From contig JASHRK010000153.1 of assembly GCA_030037405.1 (NCBI GenBank), positions 1 to 11,915 on the forward strand: 11,915 nucleotides of DNA, read 5' to 3'. Numbering within the stretch: position 1 is the stretch's first letter; each line of letters begins with the position of its first letter. A model generated the notes under the pieces. It worked only from the letters and a program-made list of their open reading frames with translations. It was not told the origin of the DNA and ran no database searches. The stretch comes from Acidimicrobiales bacterium (lineage in GTDB: Bacteria > Actinomycetota > Acidimicrobiia > Acidimicrobiales > Bog-793). The translations under genes and the position numbers were made by a program. This document shows positions 6,537 through 11,915 of the stretch, piece by piece.

Positions 6537-7642
6537 GACGACAGCGCCTTGAAGGCGAGCGTCATGAAGGCGGAGAGGGGGCTCTCGCTGTCGAGCATGA
6601 GCCTGCCCGCCGGGACCCGGCGGGAGCGGTAGCCGATCTGTTGGATGTCGGTCGCCTGCTTGTCCTCGATGAGGGTCTGGTCCCACATCTTCAGCCACTC
6701 CTTCACGACCGTCTCGTCGGCGCCCGGCCGCACGTACATGTCGACGTAGGCGAAGCAGCGCTCCGGCGCGAGCGGCTGCACGCTCCCGACGAAGCCGACG
6801 TAGTCGTCCATGGCGAAGAAGGACGAGGGGAAGGTGTAGGCGAAACGGAACCCCTGCAACGAGGAGAGGTCCCCCTCGGTCGGCAGCCACCTGATGGGGG
6901 CGTCGTGCCAGATCGTGTTCTCGCCGGAGTCGACGTGGTACCTCTCGGGGTCGGTGGCGTAGGACTTGCCGTAGCTGTTCCTGTGGAGGATCGGGCAGTG
7001 GTAGCACTCGAGGGCGTTCTCCGCCCAGATCTTCCAGTTGCACTCCATCGTGTACTCGTAGCGGACCTGGAACTCGTAGGTCCGGAGCTCGGCGTTGAGG
7101 GCGTCGGTGCGCTCGCGGATGTCGCTCGTCAGGCTCTCGAGGGAGGGAGCGGCGGGGTCCGGGTTGACGAACACCCACTGGTCCCACGTCTCGACGGCTA
7201 CGGGGGCGAGCGAGATGCCCGAGCAGTCGAAGCCCGGCTCACGTTTCGAGCGGGGCGCCGCCTTCAGGCGCCCGTCCAGCTCGTAGACCCAGCCGTGGTA
7301 GGGGCATTGCAGGTTCTTCGCCCTCCCGTTCTCCTGGGCGATCGAGTGGAGCCGGTGCCTGCAGACGTTCACGAGCCCGTGCAGCTCGCCGTCCTCGCCC
7401 CGGGTGACGAGGATCGGGGTGTCCCCGGCCCTGGCGACGGCGTAGTCGCCGGGCTTTGCGACCACCGACTCGTGACAGGCGTACTGCCATGATCTCGAGA
7501 AGATCTTCTCCTGCTCGAGGGCGTGGACCTCGGGGGCGAAGTAGAACTCGACCGGGAGCGTCTCCCCGGCGGCCAGCCTGCCGGCTATCTCGCCGTCCGA
7601 GGGAAGGTCGTAGAGGCTCCGGATCTCTGCTAGCGCGACCAT
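6533..7642 (-). CDS. Rieske non-heme iron oxygenase, alpha subunit
   Basis: A 369-residue terminal oxygenase. The Rieske [2Fe-2S] ligands are C94, H96, C113 and H116 (CxH-x16-CPYHGW). The mononuclear iron site is H215 and H220 (ECYHCPILH) with D327 (IEDKQ) as the likely third ligand. The residue that links the Rieske and iron sites, usually Asp three positions before the first His, is Glu (E212), a feature described for carnitine monooxygenase CntA. Length and motifs fit the homomultimeric alpha-only group that includes choline, glycine betaine, stachydrine and carnitine enzymes, many of which cleave C-N bonds. The exact substrate is not determinable. A ferredoxin reductase partner is absent from the window. 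The start is ATG with GGGAGG 5 nt upstream; a longer frame to 7699 would run through the operator. It is first in an operon with SDR and ADH 3 and divergent from the Lrp-type regulator, which probably controls it. Confidence 0.93.
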   Translation of the reverse strand: MVALAEIRSLYDLPSDGEIAGRLAAGETLPVEFYFAPEVHALEQEKIFSRSWQYACHESVVAKPGDYAVARAGDTPILVTRGEDGELHGLVNVCRHRLHSIAQENGRAKNLQCPYHGWVYELDGRLKAAPRSKREPGFDCSGISLAPVAVETWDQWVFVNPDPAAPSLESLTSDIRERTDALNAELRTYEFQVRYEYTMECNWKIWAENALECYHCPILHRNSYGKSYATDPERYHVDSGENTIWHDAPIRWLPTEGDLSSLQGFRFAYTFPSSFFAMDDYVGFVGSVQPLAPERCFAYVDMYVRPGADETVVKEWLKMWDQTLIEDKQATDIQQIGYRSRRVPAGRLMLDSESPLSAFMTLAFKALSS

Positions 7643-7685
7643 CGTTTCCTCCCAATTTTTATTCGCATTGCGTATGATATTTAGC
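7643..7685. promoter_or_regulatory. Overlapping divergent promoters, Rieske operon / Lrp-type regulator
   Basis: Only 43 bp separate the two starts. Plus-strand TATGAT (7673-7678) is a 5/6 match to a -10 element; its transcript would begin about at the ATG at 7686, so the regulator mRNA may be leaderless. On the minus strand TATCAT (7679-7674) occupies the same bases and would give the Rieske operon a leader of about 25 nt containing GGGAGG. No good -35 element is seen in either direction. Promoter calls are by eye. Confidence 0.5.
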
Positions 7686-7701
7686 ATGGCATTACGCAAT
7701 G
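7666..7701. promoter_or_regulatory. Perfect inverted repeat, CATTGCGTA-N18-TACGCAATG (candidate autoregulatory operator)
   Basis: Two identical 9-bp arms in mirror orientation (7666-7674 and 7693-7701) flank an AT-rich 18-nt centre that contains both -10-like elements and the regulator's ATG. A bound dimer or multimer would block both divergent promoters. The neighbouring Lrp/AsnC-type protein is the obvious candidate ligand, as such proteins often bind their own promoter. The repeat is seen directly; the binding is inferred. Confidence 0.7.
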
Positions 7702-8225
7702 GTCAACCAGACGTCATCCTGGACGAGCTGGACGTGGACATCATCCGCCACCTGCAAGAGGACGGCCGGCGCTCCTACCGGGAGATCGGGCGGGCGCTCG
7801 GGGTCTCCGAGGGGACGATCCGCTGGCGCGTCCGCAGGCTCGTCGACTCGCGGGCCCTCCGGATAGTCGCCATCGCCGACCCGTTCCGCATCGGGTATCG
7901 CGTTCTCGCCTTCGTGCTCATCGCCGTCGAGCCCGGCTGCCAGGCGGAGGCCATCGACGCCCTCGTCGAGCTTCCAGAGGTGACCTACGTGAGCGCCTGC
8001 ACGGGCCGCTTCGACATCTACATCCAGGTCGTCTGCCGTGACCACGACCATCTCTTCGAGATCCTCTCCGAGCGCATCCCCGAGATGCGGGGCGTCACCC
8101 GGACCGAGACCTTCACCGAGCTCAAGTGGTACAAGATCTCCTACCGCTACCCGTCTGCCGACCCAGCTCCGGTCTCGCCCTTGCCAGAGAGGGCTGCCGG
8201 CGTACGCTCAGCCCGCGTCCGCTGA
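7686..8225 (+). CDS. Lrp/AsnC-family transcriptional regulator
   Basis: A 179-residue DNA-binding regulator. The N-terminal winged helix-turn-helix is typical: LDELDVDIIRHLQEDGRRSY at 12-31, then REIGRALGVSEGTIRWRVRRL. An effector/oligomerisation (RAM-like) domain follows, including VTYVSACTGRFDIYIQVVC. The last 25 or so residues are a Pro/Ala/Arg-rich extension beyond the usual family length. ATG 7686 is chosen because it gives the usual short leader before the helix and lies at the expected transcription start of a -10 at 7673; TTG 7668 and ATG 7674 are in-frame alternatives, none with a Shine-Dalgarno. Family members respond to amino acids or related small molecules, so a nitrogenous effector is reasonable but unproven. 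It is divergent from the Rieske operon and likely regulates it and itself. Its end overlaps the TetR gene tail by 79 bp. Confidence 0.9.
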   Translation: MALRNGQPDVILDELDVDIIRHLQEDGRRSYREIGRALGVSEGTIRWRVRRLVDSRALRIVAIADPFRIGYRVLAFVLIAVEPGCQAEAIDALVELPEVTYVSACTGRFDIYIQVVCRDHDHLFEILSERIPEMRGVTRTETFTELKWYKISYRYPSADPAPVSPLPERAAGVRSARVR

Positions 8226-8869
8226 GCTCTCGAGCCGAGGGCGGCACCGACGGCGAGCTCCGCGTAGAGGTCGGCGATCTCTTCCGGGCCGAGGCGACCG
8301 CCGTCCCGGTACCACGCCGACACCTGGCTCGCCATCGTGGCGACGGCGTTGGCCGTGACGGCGACGTCTCGCACGGCCCCGTCCGTCGCCTCGTTCATGT
8401 CGTCGAGGATGCGCCGTAGCACTCCTTCGTACCGGTCGCGCATGGCCACGACCTCGCGCAGGTTGTCCGGCTCGAGGTCCCGTAGCTCGTCGGCGACCCG
8501 CGCCCGGTACCGCTCGACGATGCAGTACTTGGTGTGCGCCCCCACGAAAGCGCGAAGTCGCTCCTCTGGCTCGACGACGCCGGCCATCGCATCGAGCACG
8601 GCGGCGTGCATCTCGACCATGGTGTCGTAGGAGATCCTGAACAGGAGCTCCTGTTTGCTGGGGAAGTGGTTGTAGAGGCTTGCGGCCTTGATGCCGACTC
8701 CGGTGGCGATCTGGCGCATCGTCGTGGCGCTGTAGCCCTGCCGGTGGAAGAGCTCGGCGGCGACGGCGACGATGCGCTCGCGGGTCGTCACGGCGAGGGC
8801 GGCGGGCGACTTCCCGTCGAGCGCCGGCGTCTCGTCGCCCAACCTGCCCGTTTCTTTCGTCCTCGGCAC
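8147..8869 (-). CDS. TetR/AcrR-family transcriptional regulator
   Basis: A 240-residue regulator. After a leader of about 27 residues of low conservation, the TetR DNA-binding domain starts at TTRERIVAVAAELFHRQGYS and contains the helix-turn-helix MRQIATGVGIKAASLYNHFPSKQELL (about residues 51-76). The all-helical C-terminal ligand domain has no identifiable ligand. The GTG at 8869 follows AAGG too closely for a good ribosome site; a -10-like TAGTCT 6 nt upstream on the minus strand would suit a leaderless mRNA. In-frame starts further in (for instance at VTTRER) are alternatives. It is divergent from binding protein 2, with a strong inverted repeat between them, so it probably represses both itself and that operon. 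TetR regulators next to acyl-CoA synthetases often sense acyl-CoA or acid intermediates; that link is inference. Confidence 0.9.
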   Translation of the reverse strand: MPRTKETGRLGDETPALDGKSPAALAVTTRERIVAVAAELFHRQGYSATTMRQIATGVGIKAASLYNHFPSKQELLFRISYDTMVEMHAAVLDAMAGVVEPEERLRAFVGAHTKYCIVERYRARVADELRDLEPDNLREVVAMRDRYEGVLRRILDDMNEATDGAVRDVAVTANAVATMASQVSAWYRDGGRLGPEEIADLYAELAVGAALGSRAQRTRAERTPAALSGKGETGAGSADG

Positions 8870-8870
8870 C

Positions 8871-8899
8871 TTGACAGACTAACGAACGATAGTTAGTTT
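8871..8899 (+). promoter_or_regulatory. Promoter of the binding protein 2 / acyl-CoA synthetase operon
   Basis: TTGACA at 8871-8876 is a perfect -35 consensus, followed after 17 nt by TAGTTT at 8894-8899, a weaker -10. The transcript would start near 8906 and carry a leader of about 48 nt before the binding-protein gene. The spacer is filled by the inverted repeat at 8878-8897, a classic repressor layout. Confidence 0.6.
8878..8897. promoter_or_regulatory. Candidate TetR operator, ACTAAC-N8-GTTAGT
   Basis: A perfect 6-bp inverted repeat with an 8-nt centre, 20 bp in all, starting 8 bp upstream of the TetR start and lying between the -35 and -10 of the opposite promoter. Size and position are typical of a TetR-dimer site. 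Its sequence is unlike the CGTA-N18-TACG repeats elsewhere in the window, so this unit seems to have its own control. Confidence 0.65.
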
Positions 8900-8953
8900 C
8901 GGAAGGCTCATTCTGGAGGCGCTCGCATTGGGGGGGCGCGGGAGGTGGATGTG

Positions 8954-10579
8954 ATGGAGACGGAGTCGCAGGTTCCTCGTTCGGCGGCCGACGGCCGCCC
9001 GCTCACGCGAAGAGACTTCCTCGCTGGTTCCCTCGGCGCCGGGGGGTTGCTGGCGGCCGGGTCGCTCCTTCCGGCACACGGCTCGGGCAGGCGCTCGACG
9101 GCCGGGAGAGTGCGCCCGGCGGCGGCGAGCCTCTCCGAGAGCAAGCCGAAGAGGGGCGGAACGCTCATTGCCGGCCTCTCGGGCGGCACGAGCTCGGACA
9201 CCGTCGATCCCCTCAACCCCCTGAACGAGACCGACTACGCCCGCGTCTACCAGCTCTACGACTCCCTCGTCGCCTTCAACCGGGATGCTCACCCGGTGCT
9301 CGCCCTCGCAGAGGAGATCACTCCGAACTCCGACGCCACCGTCTGGACGGTGCGGCTTCGCTCGGGCGTCGAGTTCCACAACGGCAAGCCGCTCACCGCC
9401 GACGACGTCATCTACACCTTCCAGCAGATCTTGAACCCGAAGGCCCCGGCCGCCGGAGCGAGCGCCATCAGCTTCGTCGACGCCAAGGGCCTGAAGAAGG
9501 TCGACACGCTCACCTTGAAGGTCCCCTGCACCCAGCCGTTCGCGACCTTCTCCGAGACGATGCCCCTCTACTACTACAGCATCATCCCGACCGACTTCGA
9601 CCCGAAGAAGCCCGTGGGCACGGGCCCGTTCAAGTTCGAGTCCTTCACACCGGGCGTCGCCAGCAAGTTCACCCGGAACGACAACTACTGGATGACAGGG
9701 CTCCCGTACCTCGACGCCGTCGTCATCGACGACTACTCCGACGAGACGAGCCAGGTGAACGCCCTCCTTGCCGGAGACGTCGACGTCGTGAACCTCCTCT
9801 CCGCTCCCTCTATCGCGAGCGTCCGCTCCGGCGGAGCCGAGATAGTGATCTCCGACGGCGGCGGCTGGACGCCTTTCACCATGCGCGTGGACAAGGCACC
9901 CTTCAGCGACGTGCGGGTACGCCAGGCCTTCCGCCTCATCGTCAACCGCAAGGAGATGATGGACGTCGTCTTCCTCGGGAACGGCACGCTCGGAAACGAC
10001 GTCTTCGGGATCTTCGACCCCGAGTACGACCACGCCCTTCCCCAACGGCACCAGGACCTCGACCAGGCGAAGCACCTCTTGAAGAAGGCGGGCCACGAGG
10101 GTCTCTCGATCCAGATCGTCACGGGCAACATCGCCCAGGGGATCGTCTCGGAGGCGGAGGTGTTCGCCGAGCAGGCGCGCGGGGCCGGCGTGACCGTCTC
10201 CCTCAAGCAGGTGACGTCGACGGACTTCTTCGGGCCCGACTACCTGAAGTGGGTCTTCGCCCAGGACTTCTGGGGCTACTACGGCTACCTTCCCCAGGTC
10301 GGCTTCGCCACCCTCCCCGCCTCGCCCTACAACGAGACGCACTGGGACGATCCCCACTACATCCACCTCTACGACGAGGCGCTCGCCACGGTGGACTCTG
10401 CCAAGCGCACCGAGATCGCCCACGAGATGCAGACGATCGACTACGACTCGGGCGGCTACATCATCCCCTTCTTCCCGCCCCTCATCGACGGTCACACGAC
10501 CAAGGTGCAGGGCGTCCACCCGGCGAGAGTCGGCCGGCCCCTGTTCAACTACGACTTCAAGAACTTTTGGTTCAGCTGA
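8954..10579 (+). CDS. ABC transporter solute-binding protein, family 5 (SBP_bac_5), Tat signal without lipobox (binding protein 2)
   Basis: A 541-residue paralogue of the binding protein at 1851-3482; by eye about half of aligned residues agree and the family signature VEFHNGKPLTADDV starts at the same residue number (139). The Tat signal has R19-R20 in LTRRDFL and a Gly/Ala/Leu core, but it ends LLPAHGSG with no cysteine, so it is not a canonical lipoprotein. It may be cleaved and free, or stay anchored by its uncleaved signal. Shared blocks such as DYSDETSQVNAL suggest related ligands; differences in the second half suggest they are not identical. ATG 8954 has GGAGG 8 nt upstream; GTG 8951 and 8945 are possible. 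It sits under a TetR-type promoter and is followed, with overlap, by an acyl-CoA synthetase gene. No permease or ATPase gene is nearby. Confidence 0.93.
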   Translation: METESQVPRSAADGRPLTRRDFLAGSLGAGGLLAAGSLLPAHGSGRRSTAGRVRPAAASLSESKPKRGGTLIAGLSGGTSSDTVDPLNPLNETDYARVYQLYDSLVAFNRDAHPVLALAEEITPNSDATVWTVRLRSGVEFHNGKPLTADDVIYTFQQILNPKAPAAGASAISFVDAKGLKKVDTLTLKVPCTQPFATFSETMPLYYYSIIPTDFDPKKPVGTGPFKFESFTPGVASKFTRNDNYWMTGLPYLDAVVIDDYSDETSQVNALLAGDVDVVNLLSAPSIASVRSGGAEIVISDGGGWTPFTMRVDKAPFSDVRVRQAFRLIVNRKEMMDVVFLGNGTLGNDVFGIFDPEYDHALPQRHQDLDQAKHLLKKAGHEGLSIQIVTGNIAQGIVSEAEVFAEQARGAGVTVSLKQVTSTDFFGPDYLKWVFAQDFWGYYGYLPQVGFATLPASPYNETHWDDPHYIHLYDEALATVDSAKRTEIAHEMQTIDYDSGGYIIPFFPPLIDGHTTKVQGVHPARVGRPLFNYDFKNFWFS

Positions 10580-11915
10580 CGCCAGCGCTGGACCCTGCCG
10601 GTTGCCGCGAGGTCGCCCGCCTGCTCGAGCCACGGTCGGTGGCGATCGTCGGCGCGAGCGAGCGCAACCCTGCCGCTCTGAAGAACGCCCTCGGCTGGGG
10701 AGGTCGACTCGCTCTCGTGAACCCGGCCCGCGAGAGCGTGCTCGGGCATGCCTGCCACCCGTCGGTCGGAGCGCTCCCGGATCCCCCGGAGGCGGCTCTT
10801 CTTCTCGTCGGCCACGATCGCCTCGTGCCCGCTGCGAACGAGGCGATCGCGGCGGGCGTCGAGGCTCTCGTCGTTCCAGGGCTCGGGGCCGAGGCGGGAA
10901 GTGCGGGGCCTCCCCTTGCCGAGGAGCTCCGCGTCCTGGCCGATACTGCGGGCGTCGCCGTCCTCGGCCCGAACTGCATGGGTTACGCCTGCCCCGCCGG
11001 CTTGTCCCTCTGGCTGGGGACGCTCCCTCCGAGCCTCGAGGACGGGATGGTGTCCGTCGTCGCCCAGTCAGGATCGGTGGCGGAGGGCCTAGTCGCCACC
11101 GGGGGCCGGGTCGGCTTCCGCTTCGTCGTCTCCTCCGGGGGCGAGGTCAACCGGGACGCGGCGGACTACGTGTCGTTTCTCGCCGGAGATGCCCGGACGG
11201 GGGCCGTCGGGCTGTTCCTCGAGACGATCCGTCGCCCCGCCGCTTTCTCCTCCGCCCTCGTCGCCTGCGCCGCGGCGGGAAAGCCCGTCGTCTGCCTGAA
11301 GACCGGTCGTTCCGACGCCGCCACCCGGGTCGCCCTCGCCCACACCGGCGCCCTCGTCGGCTCTGCCCGTGCCACCTCCGCATTCCTCAGAGCCCATGGC
11401 GTGATCGAGGTCGACGACCTGCCCGACCTCGTCGAGACGCTCGAGATCCTCGGGCGCCGCCGGCGGCCGGCGGGACGGCGGCTCGGGGCGATCTCGGAGT
11501 CCGGCGGGGAGGCAGAGCTCCTCGCCGACCACGCCGAGGCGAGTGGCCTCGTCGTGGAGGATCTCGGCGGCGAGCTCGCAGAGGCGCTGCAAAGCGAGTT
11601 CCCGAACTACCTGAGTCCGCACAACCCTCTCGACGCCTGGGCGGTGGACGAGCCAGCGCGGGTTTTTCCTCGCTCGCTCGAGCTGCTGGCGGCATCGGGG
11701 CGTTTCGACGTCCTCGTCGCCCAGGTCGACCTGACGAGGTTCCGGAGCGACGAGGACCACCTCTGGTGCGAGGTGATCGTGCGCGGGTTGGTGGAGGCAC
11801 TCGAGGGCCGCCATCTCTTCGGCGCCGTCGTCTCCTCGGAGGTGAACGACCCTCCCGAGAAGATCGCCCGTGTCGCCAGGGAGGCGGACCTCCCCCTTCT
11901 CCGGGGGATCGGGGC
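10567..11915 (+). CDS. ADP-forming acyl-CoA synthetase (acetate-CoA ligase type), N-terminal part
   Basis: A frame of 449 codons that runs off the right edge. It belongs to the NDP-forming acyl-CoA synthetase group (succinyl-CoA synthetase-like), which reversibly converts acyl-CoA, ADP and phosphate to acid, CoA and ATP. The CoA-binding Rossmann domain starts with SVAIVGAS at 24-31, GPNCMG is at 134-139, AQSG near 166-169, and HTGALVG holds H259, matching the phosphorylated His of the alpha subunit (about 257). A third, ligase-like domain begins after about residue 300 (LGAISESGGEAELLAD). Any beta/ATP-grasp part would lie outside the window. The start is uncertain: TTG 10567 overlaps the binding-protein stop by 13 nt; CTG 10576 would give a CTGA overlap; GTG 10639 falls inside the Rossmann strand and is too late. 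The role is probably the last step of a catabolic route ending in an acyl-CoA. Confidence 0.88.
   Translation, partial: MVQLTPALDPAGCREVARLLEPRSVAIVGASERNPAALKNALGWGGRLALVNPARESVLGHACHPSVGALPDPPEAALLLVGHDRLVPAANEAIAAGVEALVVPGLGAEAGSAGPPLAEELRVLADTAGVAVLGPNCMGYACPAGLSLWLGTLPPSLEDGMVSVVAQSGSVAEGLVATGGRVGFRFVVSSGGEVNRDAADYVSFLAGDARTGAVGLFLETIRRPAAFSSALVACAAAGKPVVCLKTGRSDAATRVALAHTGALVGSARATSAFLRAHGVIEVDDLPDLVETLEILGRRRRPAGRRLGAISESGGEAELLADHAEASGLVVEDLGGELAEALQSEFPNYLSPHNPLDAWAVDEPARVFPRSLELLAASGRFDVLVAQVDLTRFRSDEDHLWCEVIVRGLVEALEGRHLFGAVVSSEVNDPPEKIARVAREADLPLLRGIG

Noticed and set aside
6537..7187. N-terminal extension of the SDR
   Set aside because: This is a frame-shifted reading of the Rieske gene; the SDR domain begins right after the GTG at 6536.
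7643..7699. 19-residue upstream extension of the Rieske gene
   Set aside because: It would cross the inverted repeat and both -10-like elements, and the ATG at 7642 has a strong GGGAGG.
8879..10633. A 584-codon open frame on the minus strand opposite binding protein 2
   Set aside because: Same kind of GC-bias shadow as that opposite binding protein 1; the composition is not protein-like and it would run through the TetR operator.
11089..11814. Minus-strand open frame opposite the acyl-CoA synthetase
   Set aside because: The plus-strand frame shows clear family motifs including GPNCMG and HTGALVG; the minus frame shows none.
1..11915. CRISPR array, tRNA, insertion sequence ends or phage genes
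   Set aside because: No regularly spaced direct repeats, no tRNA-like cloverleaf, no transposase or integrase motifs were seen on either strand.

Overview
The window reads as high-G+C chromosomal DNA, most likely from an actinobacterium. The reasons are the strong C/G third-position bias, frequent GTG/TTG starts, a Tat-type lipoprotein, and a regulator start that looks leaderless. A lineage such as Acidimicrobiia or Thermoleophilia is possible, but this is inference and a high-G+C proteobacterium is not excluded. Coding density is very high. No RNA gene, insertion sequence, CRISPR array or phage gene is visible.

Layout: twelve protein genes form three back-to-back (divergent) units. (1) Leftward from about 3.48 kb: a Tat-exported family-5 substrate-binding lipoprotein, then a formaldehyde-activating enzyme (Fae) homologue, a Zn-dependent alcohol dehydrogenase (ADH 1) and the first 60 codons of an enolase-superfamily enzyme. 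Rightward from the same intergenic region: a second Zn-ADH of similar type (ADH 2). (2) Leftward from about 7.64 kb: a Rieske non-heme iron oxygenase alpha subunit, an SDR dehydrogenase and a third Zn-ADH of another subfamily. Rightward: an Lrp/AsnC-type regulator. (3) Leftward from about 8.87 kb: a TetR-type regulator. Rightward: a second family-5 binding protein, then an ADP-forming acyl-CoA synthetase that runs off the window. The units meet tail to tail with overlapping stop ends at 4733-4738 and 8147-8225.

How it may work (inference): this looks like a catabolic island. Two related binding proteins capture a solute, the Rieske enzyme hydroxylates or demethylates it, the SDR and ADHs oxidise alcohol or aldehyde intermediates, the enolase-superfamily enzyme dehydrates or isomerises an acid, and the acyl-CoA synthetase converts acyl-CoA and acid with energy conservation. 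The Rieske enzyme has Glu instead of Asp at the bridging position between its two metal sites, as described for carnitine monooxygenase CntA. Together with Fae nearby, this suggests oxidative N- or O-demethylation that releases formaldehyde.

Regulation: each divergent intergenic region holds an inverted repeat. Two of them, upstream of binding protein 1/ADH 2 and upstream of Rieske/Lrp, share the geometry CGTA-N18-TACG. The Lrp-type protein may therefore control both units, while the third unit has its own TetR operator placed between a -35 and a -10 element. No transporter permease or ATPase and no Rieske reductase is encoded in the window.
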